Notes: a model not told the origin generated them from the letters alone. A stretch of 64,000 bases of DNA from Oscillospiraceae bacterium (GCA_017829075.1 JAGAJA010000074.1:45723-109722), one strand, 5' to 3'; counted from the first letter of the stretch, positions 1 through 9,135 are shown. Numbers and translations are program-made.

Positions 1-1
1 G

Positions 2-91
2 GAGAGCAGCGGCAAGAAAGCTGCAAAGAAGCCGGAGCAGGACTCTGACGATGATGATTACGCGGAGTTTTCACCGGAGGATATCGAATAA
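2..91 (+). CDS. recA: RecA recombinase, C-terminal tail (partial)
   Basis: Only the last 29 codons are in the window. The tail is lysine-rich and then strongly acidic (a run of Asp at its centre, ending in a Glu/Asp-rich stretch), which is how many RecA proteins end; in RecA this tail modulates DNA binding. No catalytic part is visible, so the call rests on the acidic tail and on recX following 3 bases later, a very common recA-recX arrangement. Any other protein with an acidic tail remains possible. Confidence 0.6.
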   Translation, partial: ESSGKKAAKKPEQDSDDDDYAEFSPEDIE

Positions 92-94
92 TCC

Positions 95-790
95 ATGAAG
101 CGACTGGCGGATTACCGCAGCGAGGACTTCCGGGGTGGCAGAATAACGGAGCTGTCGGTGTACAAGGGCGATACCTACAAGCTGGAACTGGAGGACGGAA
201 AGACTTTCTTTCTGAACTGCGCGATCGTTGCGGATTATGACCTGCACGAGGGCGGGGAGATGGACGGAGAGCTGCTTGATAAACTCCAGCACGCAGACAA
301 GATGCGAAAGGCAAAAAAGCGCGCGCTTTATCTTCTGGGTAGCCGTATGTACTGCTATAACGAGCTGTACAAGAAGCTGTTGCCGACCTACGGCGAGGAG
401 GCTTCCCGGGCGGCGGCTGACGCAATGCGGGAGTACGGCTACATTGACGATGAGGATTACGCCGAAAAGCTGGCGGAGAAGCTCATTCACGTCAAGCATT
501 ATGGAATGCAGAAGACCCGCTGGGAAATGCAGCTCCGGGGACTTGACAGAAACCTTATCGACGATGTTCTGGCGCAGTATACCGAGGATGAGATCGACGA
601 GGAGATAATGCACCTGCTGGAAACAAAATACAGCGAAAAGATAAGCGACCCGGACGACCGACGCCGGACTATTGCTGCGCTGGCAAGGCGGGGCTACGGC
701 TATCATTCGGTGAAGCGCTGCATTGAAAAGCTGCTTCGGGAGCAGGAGGACTTCGACTCGGAGGAATTTGAGGATCAATTTGGGGGATAA
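95..790 (+). CDS. recX: RecX, regulator of RecA
   Basis: The 231-residue product has the layout of RecX: a short N-terminal beta region and then tandem three-helix repeats. It contains the family-like segments around 'RALYLLGSRMY' (residues ~70-80) and 'GYIDDEDYAEKL' (~115-125). RecX binds RecA filaments and limits their growth during recombination and the SOS response. The start is the ATG 3 bases after the upstream stop, consistent with translational coupling; the nearest GGAGG (76-80) is rather far. It is slightly longer than the shorter RecX proteins, as is usual in Firmicutes. Confidence 0.85.
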   Translation: MKRLADYRSEDFRGGRITELSVYKGDTYKLELEDGKTFFLNCAIVADYDLHEGGEMDGELLDKLQHADKMRKAKKRALYLLGSRMYCYNELYKKLLPTYGEEASRAAADAMREYGYIDDEDYAEKLAEKLIHVKHYGMQKTRWEMQLRGLDRNLIDDVLAQYTEDEIDEEIMHLLETKYSEKISDPDDRRRTIAALARRGYGYHSVKRCIEKLLREQEDFDSEEFEDQFGG

Positions 791-797
791 ATACTTT

Positions 798-2174
798 ATG
801 GCAAAGAATACTAAGGTTGCGATCGTGTCGCTTGGCTGCGCGAAAAATCAGGTAGACGCGGAGCAAATGATGGCGAAGATCGCGGACAGAGGCTATGCCT
901 TTGTCGCAGAGCCGGGAATGGCGGATATCGTGCTGGTGAACACCTGCGGCTTTATCCAGTCCGCAAAGGAGGAAGCGATCGGCTGGATAATGGAGCTGAT
1001 CGAGCTTAAGAACGAGGGCAGGATAAAGCGCATTGTGGTGACAGGCTGCCTCAGCGAGCGTTACCGCGACCAGTTCGCCGAGGAATTCCCGGAGGTGGAC
1101 GCGGTAGTGGGAATTGCGGAGTATGGAAAGATCGCGGACATCATAGAAGGACTTGCCGAGGGAACTGCGCCGGAGCGCGCTGAAGGCTCTCCCGCCGCCT
1201 GCTACTTTGGCAAAAAGGAAAGCCACAGCATGGAGGGCAAGCGCATAATATCCACGCTGCCGCATTACGCTTATCTCAGGATCGCGGACGGCTGTGATAA
1301 TTTCTGCACCTACTGCGCTATCCCGGCGATAAGAGGTCGTTTCAGAAGCCGCAAAATGGAGGACATCGTTGAGGAGGCAAGGCTGCTTGCCAATGACGGC
1401 GTTAAGGAGCTTGTCATCATCGCGCAGGACGTGTCCCGATACGGACTTGACCTGTACAACAGGCTTGCCCTGCCGGAGCTTTTGGACAAGCTTTGTGAGA
1501 TCGAGGGTCTGAAGTGGATAAGAATGCTGTACTGCTATCCGGAGAGGATAACAGATGAACTTATCGACTGCATGAAGCGCCAGCCGAAGATCGTGAAATA
1601 TCTTGACATTCCGATGCAGCACTGTGACGACGCGATCCTGAAGCGCATGAACAGAAAATGCACTGGGGACAGCCTGCGGGAGCTGGTTGCGAAGCTGCGC
1701 AGGGAGATTCCGGAAATTACACTCAGAACAACGTTTATCACTGGTTTTCCCGGCGAAACCGAGGAGCAGTTCAACAAGCTGGGCGAGTTTGCCGAGGAGA
1801 TGAGGTTCGAGCGCATGGGCTGCTTTGCCTACTCCGAGGAGGAGGGAACTCCGGCGGCGACCTTCCCGGATCAGGTTGACGAGGAGGTACGCGAGCACCG
1901 CAAGGAGATACTTGAGGAGCAGCAGGACACCAGAGTTGCGGAGATGTACGACTCGATGATCGGTCAGACTGATGAGGTAGTCGTTGAGGGCTTTGATAAG
2001 TACCTTGCCGAGGGCGGATTATTCTTCGGCAGAAGCGCAATGTTTGCTCCGGAGATAGACGGAATGATCTATTTCAGCGTGCCCAAAGGCATGAAAAAGC
2101 CTGTTATCGGGGATTTTGTGAATGTACGCTTTGACGATGTGATCGACAATAATCTTCTGGGAGAAATGGTATGA
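798..2174 (+). CDS. rimO: Ribosomal protein S12 methylthiotransferase RimO
   Basis: This 458-residue radical SAM enzyme adds a methylthio group to an aspartate of ribosomal protein S12. The N-terminal UPF0004 domain opens with 'VSLGCAKNQVD' (first cluster cysteine, residue 14). The radical SAM cluster motif CxxxCxxC is at C166-C170-C173 ('CDNFCTYC'), and a TRAM-like RNA-binding region ends the protein. The ATG at 798 was chosen over an upstream in-frame start at 723 because the family N-terminus begins there and a GGGGG ribosome site lies at 782-786. It overlaps pgsA by four bases (ATGA), so the two are probably co-translated. Confidence 0.93.
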   Translation: MAKNTKVAIVSLGCAKNQVDAEQMMAKIADRGYAFVAEPGMADIVLVNTCGFIQSAKEEAIGWIMELIELKNEGRIKRIVVTGCLSERYRDQFAEEFPEVDAVVGIAEYGKIADIIEGLAEGTAPERAEGSPAACYFGKKESHSMEGKRIISTLPHYAYLRIADGCDNFCTYCAIPAIRGRFRSRKMEDIVEEARLLANDGVKELVIIAQDVSRYGLDLYNRLALPELLDKLCEIEGLKWIRMLYCYPERITDELIDCMKRQPKIVKYLDIPMQHCDDAILKRMNRKCTGDSLRELVAKLRREIPEITLRTTFITGFPGETEEQFNKLGEFAEEMRFERMGCFAYSEEEGTPAATFPDQVDEEVREHRKEILEEQQDTRVAEMYDSMIGQTDEVVVEGFDKYLAEGGLFFGRSAMFAPEIDGMIYFSVPKGMKKPVIGDFVNVRFDDVIDNNLLGEMV

Positions 2175-2788
2175 ATTTAGCAAATAAGCTGACATTGTTC
2201 CGGGTAATCATCGTCCCGTTTTTCGTTTTTTTCATGTGCTTCACCGGAATAGAGCACCGTTATCTGTATGCGCTGATATTGTTCATTGTCGCCAGCATTA
2301 CGGATATGCTGGACGGAAAGATCGCCCGGAAATACAACATGATAACCAGCTTCGGAAAGTTCCTTGACCCGCTGGCGGACAAGATTCTGGTTGCGGCGGC
2401 GCTGGTGTGCTTTGTGGAGCTGGACTGGACTTCCGCGTGGGTGGTATTTATCATTCTCACAAGAGAATTCGTGGTGTCCGGAGTGCGGCTTGTGGCGGCG
2501 GGCAGCGACAAGAAGGTCGTGATCCCTGCCGGGTGGCTCGGCAAGATAAAGACCGCGGTCACTATGGTGGCGATATGCGTGATACTGTTCCTGCATATAC
2601 TTGAGGGCTTCGGCGTGATCTATGACGCAGATCAGTGGATGGGGATTTATGAATATGTTCCGAAGGCGCTGGATTTCCCGATACAGATCATCAGCGATAT
2701 ATTGATGTACGTTTCGGCAGGGCTTACTTTGGCTTCCGGAATAAAATACCTGTACGATTACAGAGAATTCATCGACCCGAAAAAGTAG
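2171..2788 (+). CDS. pgsA: CDP-diacylglycerol-glycerol-3-phosphate 3-phosphatidyltransferase
   Basis: This integral membrane enzyme (205 residues, several hydrophobic segments) makes phosphatidylglycerol phosphate, the committed step toward phosphatidylglycerol and cardiolipin. The complete CDP-alcohol phosphotransferase signature, DG-x2-AR-x8-G-x3-D-x3-D, is visible at about residues 48-70, with all catalytic aspartates present. The length is typical of PgsA. The start overlaps the rimO stop (ATGA). A strong hairpin terminator follows at 2825, so this is the last gene of the recA-recX-rimO-pgsA run. Confidence 0.93.
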   Translation: MNLANKLTLFRVIIVPFFVFFMCFTGIEHRYLYALILFIVASITDMLDGKIARKYNMITSFGKFLDPLADKILVAAALVCFVELDWTSAWVVFIILTREFVVSGVRLVAAGSDKKVVIPAGWLGKIKTAVTMVAICVILFLHILEGFGVIYDADQWMGIYEYVPKALDFPIQIISDILMYVSAGLTLASGIKYLYDYREFIDPKK

Positions 2789-2824
2789 TATATTTCAGCG
2801 AAAATGCTGAATTTACAGAAAATA

Positions 2825-2855
2825 AAAAGTGCCGCAGCTATACGGCACTTTTTTA
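2825..2855. terminator. Bidirectional rho-independent terminator
   Basis: A perfect 10-bp stem (AAAAGTGCCG pairing with CGGCACTTTT) encloses an 8-base loop. It is flanked by A-runs on one side and T-runs on the other, so it can end both pgsA on the plus strand and the convergent small gene at 2898-3176 on the minus strand. Confidence 0.9.
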
Positions 2856-2897
2856 TTTGCGGCTTAAGAGAATAGTTTACTCTGTTTCAACAGTGTA

Positions 2898-3176
2898 TTA
2901 CTGCTCGTCGCTGTCGCTTTCTGCGTCGGACGAAGCCGCGCCGGAAATCGGCTCTACGCGGTTTCCAACGGTGAATTTGTATTTATCCGGATCAAACGGC
3001 ATTATCTCGTTGTTCCAGTAGGTAACATTGTACTTTCCTACGTCAACTACCGCGAAATTCGCTCTTGTGTTGACGAACTTCACCTCGCCCTGAACACGGG
3101 GCTTTGCATTGCCCTCGCCGCTGAAATATTCCTTTAATTTGACTACAACCTTATCTCCTGCATGAATGTCGTCCAT
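2898..3176 (-). CDS. Small conserved-looking hypothetical protein
   Basis: The 92-residue product has a basic/beta-rich first part ('GDKVVVKLKEYFSG') that resembles a small SH3-like or KOW-like barrel, and a low-complexity acidic tail of Ser, Asp and Glu. I do not recognise a family. The longer open frame reaching to 3311 was rejected because a near-perfect ribosome site (AAGGAGGAG on the minus strand) lies directly before the ATG at 3176. A textbook minus-strand promoter lies at 3283-3311. It has the only well-supported minus-strand start in the window. Function is unknown. Confidence 0.75.
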   Translation of the reverse strand: MDDIHAGDKVVVKLKEYFSGEGNAKPRVQGEVKFVNTRANFAVVDVGKYNVTYWNNEIMPFDPDKYKFTVGNRVEPISGAASSDAESDSDEQ

Positions 3177-3282
3177 TTTATTTCTCCTCCTTATGTATGC
3201 TGTCTGAAGGAAACGCGGACATCTGCTGATATATCTGACTGGGATCAGCTTATCCAATCGTTCGACAGAATTTACAATGATA

Positions 3283-3311
3283 ATTGTAACACATATTAAA
3301 CAGGCTGTCAA
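3283..3311 (-). promoter_or_regulatory. Sigma-A-type promoter of the minus-strand small gene
   Basis: On the minus strand TTGACA (3311-3306) and TACAAT (3288-3283) are separated by exactly 17 bases. It faces the gene whose ATG is at 3176. The rest of the intergenic region up to 3502 is AT-rich and shows no gene. Confidence 0.8.
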
Positions 3312-3502
3312 GCGGAAAAATGAAAAAAGTGTAAATTGTGCAATTTGTGTTAGAATGATACCGGAATAACTGTTGAGATGTTGGATAAATTGCTGAAAGT
3401 ACTGAACACAGAAACGGGAACAGCGAATATATTATCTGGCGTGATATATCGAAAAATACACATGAGATCTCAAAAAAGAGATGGTATTTTGTGAAATACG
3501 AT

Positions 3503-3531
3503 TTGACAAAACCGCGATATAGTGGTATAAT
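3503..3531 (+). promoter_or_regulatory. Consensus sigma-A promoter of the radical SAM-ruv unit
   Basis: TTGACA (3503-3508) and TATAAT (3526-3531) are both perfect consensus hexamers with a 17-base spacer, followed 34 bases later by the start of the gene at 3566. This is probably the main promoter for the 3566 gene and ruvC-ruvA downstream. Confidence 0.88.
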
Positions 3532-3565
3532 AAAATGAATATTTGTATATACAGGAGTGGTATAA

Positions 3566-4183
3566 ATGACGATATTTTACAAATTTGAAGGAAAGATGTA
3601 TATAAATATAACCAACGGCTGTCCCTGCAACTGCGTATTCTGCCTCAGGAACAATGCGGATTCCATTAAGGACAACGACAGCCTGTGGCTGGAGCATGAG
3701 CCGTCCTTTGAGGAGATCACGGCGGCATTCGACAGCTTTGACAAGACCGGAATAACCGACGCGGTGTTCTGCGGCTATGGCGAGCCTACCGTCAGAGCGG
3801 ACATGCTGGTGAAAACCGCGGAATATATCAAGAAACACTCTGATATGAAGATACGGCTAAATTCCAACGGGCTTGTAAGGCTTATCCACCCGGATTTCGA
3901 CATAAACAGCTTCAAGGGGCTGATCGACAGCGCCTCGATAAGCTTAAATGCTCCGGACGCGAAGCGCTACAACGAGGTAACTAGACCTCATTTCGGCGAG
4001 CCGGCATTCAACGCAATGCTGGATTTTGCGGCGGATATGAAGAAAATGGGGATCAAAACAGGCTTCACTGTGGTTGATGTGATCACTCCGGAGGAAATTG
4101 AGCGCTGTCAGAAGCTTGCGGACAGCATGGGAATTCCGCTGAGAGTGCGGGCTTATATTACAGATAACGAAAGCTACACATGA
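3566..4183 (+). CDS. TatD-associated type radical SAM protein
   Basis: This small (205-residue) radical SAM protein has the cluster motif CxxxCxxC within 'CPCNCVFCLRN' near residue 20, preceded by 'YINITNGC'. A 'GYGEPT' stretch near residue 72 matches the SAM-binding GGEPT-type motif. The short length and the 'FCLRN' environment fit the family often encoded beside TatD nucleases (TIGR04038-like), but no tatD is visible here, so the substrate is unknown. The gene overlaps ruvC by four bases (ATGA) and shares its strong promoter, which couples it to the Holliday-junction genes. Confidence 0.8.
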   Translation: MTIFYKFEGKMYINITNGCPCNCVFCLRNNADSIKDNDSLWLEHEPSFEEITAAFDSFDKTGITDAVFCGYGEPTVRADMLVKTAEYIKKHSDMKIRLNSNGLVRLIHPDFDINSFKGLIDSASISLNAPDAKRYNEVTRPHFGEPAFNAMLDFAADMKKMGIKTGFTVVDVITPEEIERCQKLADSMGIPLRVRAYITDNESYT

Positions 4184-4725
4184 GGATCATCGGAATTGAC
4201 CCCGGATACGCGATAGTCGGTTACGGGGTGCTGGACTACGACAAGGCGAGGTTTTCCGTGGTGAATTACGGCGCAGTCACCACCGCCGCCGGGACAAGCT
4301 TTGACAGGCGGATCATGGAGATATACGACGATATGTGTACAGTGCTGGATATGTTCAAGCCGGACTGTATGTCGATAGAGAAGCTTTATTTCACCAACAA
4401 CAAGACCACGGGAATTGACGTGGCGCAGGCGCGGGGAGTTATCCTGCTTGCGGCGGTTCAGCGAAACATTGAGATATACGAGTACACACCGCTTCAGGTA
4501 AAGCAGGCGGTGGTGGGCTATGGCAGAGCGGAAAAGCGGCAGGTTCAGGAGATGGTGAAGAATATTCTTGACCTGAAAGAGATACCAAAGCCGGACGACA
4601 CCGCAGACGCAGTGGCTCTTGCAATATGCCACGGGCATTCCAGCGGCTCACAGCTTTCAAAGCTCATAGCGCAGGCGGAGTCAAAGGACGACAAGGCGCG
4701 GGGCAGGATAATACATAACAGTTGA
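4180..4725 (+). CDS. ruvC: Holliday junction endonuclease RuvC
   Basis: RuvC cuts four-way DNA junctions together with RuvAB. The 181-residue protein shows the RNase H-like fold signature 'IIGIDPGYAIVGYGV' with the first catalytic Asp at residue 7. The family motif 'SIEKLYF' supplies the second acidic residue, and 'PDDTADAVALAIC' near residue 138 carries the last two. The C-terminal extension after residue 155 is polar and slightly longer than in E. coli. It starts inside the preceding stop (ATGA) and is followed after 17 bases by ruvA. Confidence 0.95.
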   Translation: MRIIGIDPGYAIVGYGVLDYDKARFSVVNYGAVTTAAGTSFDRRIMEIYDDMCTVLDMFKPDCMSIEKLYFTNNKTTGIDVAQARGVILLAAVQRNIEIYEYTPLQVKQAVVGYGRAEKRQVQEMVKNILDLKEIPKPDDTADAVALAICHGHSSGSQLSKLIAQAESKDDKARGRIIHNS

Positions 4726-4742
4726 TTTGAGGGATATTACAG

Positions 4743-5336
4743 ATGATTTACAGCTTACACGGCGAGCTAATACATACCGAGCCAAATCTGGCGGTGGTAG
4801 AATGCGGAGGGGTGGGCTATGCCTGCCGAACCACGATGAATACGCTGAAAAAGATCGGCAGCAGCGGAGAAGTCCGCCTGTTCACTCAGCTTAATGTGCG
4901 GGAGGACGCGGTGGATCTCTTTGGTTTTGCAGATACGGCGGAGCTGGCGGCGTTCAAACAGCTTACCTCCATTTCCGGGGTAGGCCCTAAGGCGGCGCTG
5001 TCCATTCTGTCGGACTTAACTCCGTCAAAACTGGCGCTGTGCATTACCACCGGCGACAGCAAGACCCTGACCCGCTCTCCGGGAATAGGAGCGAAGATCG
5101 CCCAGAGAATTGTTATGGAGCTTAAAGACAAGGTGGCGAAGGAGCAGCACATTTCCGCTGTGGATTACGCCAGCGCGCCGGCGGCTGCGGAAAGCGGCAA
5201 TGCGGCTGCGGAGGCGATAACGGCGCTGTGCGTTCTGGGATTTGCACTCCCGCAGGCTCAGTCGGCTCTGGTCGGGGCTTCTCCGGACAGCACAGTGGAG
5301 GAACTTATTAAGTACGCATTGAAGCGGCTGGGTTAA
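4743..5336 (+). CDS. ruvA: Holliday junction branch-migration protein RuvA
   Basis: RuvA tetramers hold the junction flat for the RuvB motor. The 197-residue protein has the N-terminal OB-fold ('MIYSLHGEL'), two helix-hairpin-helix DNA-binding motifs ('SISGVGPKAA' and 'RSPGIGAKIA', residues ~77-120), and a C-terminal three-helix domain after an Ala-rich linker that normally contacts RuvB. Length and domain order are standard. It follows ruvC in the expected order; ruvB is separated from it by a TPR gene. Confidence 0.95.
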   Translation: MIYSLHGELIHTEPNLAVVECGGVGYACRTTMNTLKKIGSSGEVRLFTQLNVREDAVDLFGFADTAELAAFKQLTSISGVGPKAALSILSDLTPSKLALCITTGDSKTLTRSPGIGAKIAQRIVMELKDKVAKEQHISAVDYASAPAAAESGNAAAEAITALCVLGFALPQAQSALVGASPDSTVEELIKYALKRLG

Positions 5337-5372
5337 TTTATGATATGCTCTCTGAATGGGAGGTTATAGATC

Positions 5373-6311
5373 TTGGCAGTAAAACAAAATAACGGCGGAG
5401 AAAAAAACAGGTTTACTCAGATATTTGCTGTCATTGCAATTGTTGAGGGAGTATTCTTCCTTTGTCTGCTTATGTCAAAGGGAGATGCAAGCGACAGATT
5501 TTGCTGCATAACGGCACTGGGGCTTTCTCTAGCGGTAGCAGTGGGAGTGGCTGTGGCTAATTTGTTTAGTATGCTCAATCAGCGTATCTCGCTGCGCCGT
5601 GCAGCTCTGAAAGCCCTTGGAAAGCAGGGACTGCGCAAGATGCGCAATGACGATGCGGCAAAGTACGCATACAAGGGCATCGTGAAGCTGTTTCAGGGGA
5701 AGTACCCGGACGCGGACGACCTGCTTCAAAGGGCGCTTAGCCTGTCAAATATACGGCAGAACCAGATGTTCTGCATTGAGTGGCTCATCAAGCTGTACGA
5801 GGCTACCGAGAACGATCCTCGGCTGCTGTGGTGCTTCCGGAAAGCTGCGGAGTTCGCCCCGGACGACCCGGAGGTGCAGTCAAGGCTGGGACACGCGTAT
5901 TACGCGGACGGAAAGCTGTCCAACGCGGAATACTGCTTCAAACAGGCGCTGGAGTACGACCCTAATCATGGCTATTCCTATTACAGCCTTGCGAAGATAT
6001 ACATGGCGCGCGGCGAGGACGACAAGGCTCTGGAAACTCTCCAGAAGCTGATCACGATACAGGAAAATCACCCGCTTGTCTATGCAGAGCTTGCTGTATG
6101 GTACGCAATGCACGATGATGAGGAAAAGTGCAAGGAGAACTACGAAAAGGCGATATTCTGCGGCTATAAAGACCCGGAGGAGCTTTCAAAGCGCATGACC
6201 GCGATACACACCTTTAACCATGCACCGGACGCGACGGGAGAAGATTTGCCCCGCGAATACTACAAACGTTGTACATTAGATGAGGAAGAAACAGATGCTG
6301 GAAATGTCTGA
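5373..6311 (+). CDS. Membrane-anchored TPR-repeat protein
   Basis: This 312-residue protein has two hydrophobic helices near the N-terminus (about residues 15-35 and 45-68). Tetratricopeptide-like repeats follow from about residue 105, with clear helical pairs such as '[19 protein letters not shown]' and '[20 protein letters not shown]'. TPR arrays bind partner proteins; the partner here is unknown. The start is TTG at 5373, preceded by GGGAGG. Its 3' end overlaps the start of ruvB, so it is transcribed and probably translated with the ruv genes, although TPR proteins are not part of the known RuvABC complex. Confidence 0.8.
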   Translation: MAVKQNNGGEKNRFTQIFAVIAIVEGVFFLCLLMSKGDASDRFCCITALGLSLAVAVGVAVANLFSMLNQRISLRRAALKALGKQGLRKMRNDDAAKYAYKGIVKLFQGKYPDADDLLQRALSLSNIRQNQMFCIEWLIKLYEATENDPRLLWCFRKAAEFAPDDPEVQSRLGHAYYADGKLSNAEYCFKQALEYDPNHGYSYYSLAKIYMARGEDDKALETLQKLITIQENHPLVYAELAVWYAMHDDEEKCKENYEKAIFCGYKDPEELSKRMTAIHTFNHAPDATGEDLPREYYKRCTLDEEETDAGNV

Positions 6312-7347
6312 TATAAACGGGATACCGGAAAAAAGTAACAGAATAGTCGAGCCGGAATATAATGAGGCAGATACCGATATCGAGTATTCGCTGCGCCCTA
6401 AGGTGCTTTCGGAATACATAGGTCAGGAAAAGGTCAAGGAGAATATGCAGGTGTACATTGAAGCGGCGCGGAAGCGCGGCGAGTGCCTTGACCATGTGCT
6501 GCTTTACGGCCCTCCGGGACTTGGAAAGACCACGCTCTCCTGTATAATCGCTAATGAAATGGGCGTGAATATCCGGGTAACCTCCGGCCCTGCGATAGAG
6601 AAAGCCGGGGATCTGGCTGCACTGCTTACGAATTTGCAGCCGAACGACGTGCTGTTCATCGACGAGATACACCGGCTCTCGCGGCAGGTGGAGGAGGTAT
6701 TATATCCCGCAATGGAGGATTTCGTGCTGGATATAATCATGGGCAACGGCCCTTCGGCGCGGTCTATCCGCATAGATCTGCCGAAGTTTACACTGATCGG
6801 CGCGACAACACGCTCCGGACAGCTTTCAGCGCCGCTCCGCGACCGTTTCGGAGTTATACAGCGGCTGGAGCTTTACACTCCGGAGGAGCTGTGCAGCATT
6901 GTGCAGCGTTCGGCGATAATCCTTGCGATACCCTGCACAAAGGACGGCGCAATGGAGATCGCGAAGCGTTCGAGAGGTACGCCGAGAATTGCAAACCGCC
7001 TGCTGAAGCGCGTCCGTGACTATGCGGAGGTGCTCGGCGACGGAAAGATCACGAGGGAGATCGCGGATATCGCCCTTGGTCGTGAGGACATAGACCGGCT
7101 GGGGCTTGACCGGCTTGACCGGAGGTTCCTTGAAATGATAATAAAGGGCTATAACGGCGGCCCGGTGGGATTGGAAACGCTTGCTTCCGCGCTTGGTGAG
7201 GAGTCCGTGACCTTGGAGGAGGTCTGCGAGCCGTTCCTCATGCAGCTTGGATTTATTGCCAGAACCCCGCGTGGGCGCACGGCGACAGCCCTTGCATACA
7301 AGCATCTGGGCATATTGCAGGACGGACAGCAGACGCTGGACTTCTGA
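6295..7347 (+). CDS. ruvB: Holliday junction branch-migration ATPase RuvB
   Basis: RuvB is the AAA+ motor that drives branch migration on RuvA-bound junctions. Walker A 'GPPGLGKTT', Walker B '[10 protein letters not shown]' and the sensor segment '[19 protein letters not shown]' are present, followed by the C-terminal winged helix ('[10 protein letters not shown]...', '[17 protein letters not shown]'). All are typical. The start is uncertain between ATGs at 6280, 6295 and 6304; 6295 is preceded by AGGAAG at a good distance. It overlaps the TPR gene end by 17 bases. Confidence 0.95.
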   Translation: MLEMSDINGIPEKSNRIVEPEYNEADTDIEYSLRPKVLSEYIGQEKVKENMQVYIEAARKRGECLDHVLLYGPPGLGKTTLSCIIANEMGVNIRVTSGPAIEKAGDLAALLTNLQPNDVLFIDEIHRLSRQVEEVLYPAMEDFVLDIIMGNGPSARSIRIDLPKFTLIGATTRSGQLSAPLRDRFGVIQRLELYTPEELCSIVQRSAIILAIPCTKDGAMEIAKRSRGTPRIANRLLKRVRDYAEVLGDGKITREIADIALGREDIDRLGLDRLDRRFLEMIIKGYNGGPVGLETLASALGEESVTLEEVCEPFLMQLGFIARTPRGRTATALAYKHLGILQDGQQTLDF

Positions 7348-7376
7348 GATAATACATATATTTTGGGGGAATTAAT

Positions 7377-8738
7377 ATGGGAAGAATATTCGGCACCGAC
7401 GGTGCAAGGGGAGTTGCGGTAACGGAGCTTACCTGCGAGAGAGCTATGGAGATAGGCAGAGCGGCGGCTTACGTCCTGACAAGGGAAAGCGGTAAGGCGC
7501 ACCCGAACATCATAGTCGGAATGGACACGAGGATTTCTTCGAAAATACTTGAAGCGGCGCTGTCTGCGGGGCTTGCCTCGGTGGGCGCGAACGCGCTTCT
7601 TCTGGGGGTAGTTCCTACACCGGCGGTGGCTTATCTGGTAAAGGCTTACGGCGCGGACGCGGGGGTAATGATCTCCGCTTCTCACAACACGGTGGAATAT
7701 AATGGAATAAAGCTGTTTTCCTCAGACGGCTTCAAGCTTCCGGACAGCGTTGAGGAGGAGATCGAAGCGCTTATTCTCGATAAAAACGAGGAAATTTCGC
7801 TGTGCGAGGGTACGAATGTGGGCAGGATTACCCGCCTCAGCAGCGCCTGCAAGGACTACATACAGCATATCCGGGACTGCGTTGGCGCGGGGGATTTCGC
7901 GGGAGTGAACAAGAGGTTCTGCTTTGATTGCGCAAACGGAAGCTCCGCGGCTACTGCGGGAAAGCTGTTCGCCTATCTCGGCGATGGCTCGGAGTTTATC
8001 GCAGACGAACCGGACGGCACCAACATCAACGAGGAATGCGGTTCTACTCATATCGACCAGCTTTGCGAATGTGTGAAGAACGGCGGTTTTGACGCGGGCT
8101 TTGCCTTTGACGGCGACGCGGACAGATGCCTTGCGGTGGACGAAAACGGCAGGGTCATTGACGGCGACAGAATAATCGCTGTGCTGGCAAAGTACATGAA
8201 GGAAAAGCGTGTCTTAAAGGGCGATGCGGCGGTTGTAACAGTCATGAGCAACCTCGGTTTTCACGACTTCATGAAGAACAACGGCATGAGAACCGTATGC
8301 GCTAAGGTAGGCGATAGGTATGTTCTGGAAGAAATGCGCAAAAACGGTTATAATATAGGCGGCGAGCAGTCCGGGCATATTATTCTGCTCGACCATGCCA
8401 CCACCGGCGACGGACAGCTCACGGCGGCAATGCTCATCAAGGTAATGCGGGAAACAGGGAAGTCCCTGGCGGAGCTGTGCAGAGATATTGAGGACTACCC
8501 GCAGCTTCTGGTGAACGTGCGTATCTCGGCAGATGGCAAGGGAAAATGGAGCAGCGTTCCGGCTATTGCGGACAGCATTGCGGCGGCGGAAAAGGAGCTT
8601 TCCGGTGCGGGAAGGATCCTCGTGCGGGAGAGCGGCACTGAGCCGTTAGTCCGGGTAATGGTCGAGGGCAAGGACATGGAGCAGGTAACACGGCTTGCCA
8701 ACTCAATTGCTGACGTGGTAAAGGAAAATCTCACCTGA
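7377..8738 (+). CDS. glmM: Phosphoglucosamine mutase GlmM
   Basis: GlmM interconverts glucosamine-6-phosphate and glucosamine-1-phosphate for peptidoglycan precursor synthesis. The 453-residue protein starts with the family signature 'GRIFGTDGARGVA' and has the phosphoserine loop 'MISASHNTVEYNG' near residue 100. The metal-binding loop 'FDGDADRC' and the C-terminal phosphate-binding 'RESGTEPLVRVMVEG' are also present. All active-site loops are complete. A GGGGG ribosome site precedes the ATG, and it follows ruvB by 29 bases. Confidence 0.95.
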   Translation: MGRIFGTDGARGVAVTELTCERAMEIGRAAAYVLTRESGKAHPNIIVGMDTRISSKILEAALSAGLASVGANALLLGVVPTPAVAYLVKAYGADAGVMISASHNTVEYNGIKLFSSDGFKLPDSVEEEIEALILDKNEEISLCEGTNVGRITRLSSACKDYIQHIRDCVGAGDFAGVNKRFCFDCANGSSAATAGKLFAYLGDGSEFIADEPDGTNINEECGSTHIDQLCECVKNGGFDAGFAFDGDADRCLAVDENGRVIDGDRIIAVLAKYMKEKRVLKGDAAVVTVMSNLGFHDFMKNNGMRTVCAKVGDRYVLEEMRKNGYNIGGEQSGHIILLDHATTGDGQLTAAMLIKVMRETGKSLAELCRDIEDYPQLLVNVRISADGKGKWSSVPAIADSIAAAEKELSGAGRILVRESGTEPLVRVMVEGKDMEQVTRLANSIADVVKENLT

Positions 8739-8750
8739 CAGGAGAAAAGA

Positions 8751-9110
8751 ATGTTAGTTTGTGCAAACAACGGGAATTTCCCGGTGAATGATAAAGAGCA
8801 GCTAAAGGACGCGCTGAACGCCGCTTGCGGAGAGATATGGCTGGGCGAGGGGACGGACACCTACCCCTGCATTGCGATACTCTGCTGCGAGGACGGCGCT
8901 TCAATAAACTACTTCACCGCCGAGGGAGGAACGGCTTACGTTTCAGTCGGCGACAGAAAGAAGCACGGGACAATTGATGTGAACATCGACGGCGAGGTAT
9001 ACACTATCGAACGCGGGCAGATCGTTCCGGAGAGCAAAATACTGGAGTGCGCCGAGGAGTTCATGAGAGAAATGAAGCTCCCGGAGTGCATTGATTGGGA
9101 AAAGCTTTGA
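8751..9110 (+). CDS. Small hypothetical protein, possibly Imm1-like
   Basis: This 119-residue acidic soluble protein lies 12 bases after glmM and 25 bases before the methyltransferase gene, in the same orientation, so it is probably co-transcribed. The middle ('PCIAILCCEDGASINYFTAEGG', with a beta-rich pattern followed by 'VSVG') loosely resembles the Imm1 type of immunity-protein fold. No toxin gene is visible nearby, so an immunity role is only a guess. The ribosome site is AGGAG at 8740-8744. Confidence 0.6.
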   Translation: MLVCANNGNFPVNDKEQLKDALNAACGEIWLGEGTDTYPCIAILCCEDGASINYFTAEGGTAYVSVGDRKKHGTIDVNIDGEVYTIERGQIVPESKILECAEEFMREMKLPECIDWEKL

Positions 9111-9135
9111 CCGACAACAATAAAGGACAGAAGAA

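Noticed and set aside
669..1898. 409-residue minus-strand open frame opposite rimO
   Set aside because: It is a shadow of rimO and recX; the plus strand carries the radical SAM motif and good starts.
2898..3311. Longer version (137 residues) of the minus-strand small protein
   Set aside because: The extra N-terminus covers the promoter, and the strong ribosome site lies before the ATG at 3176.
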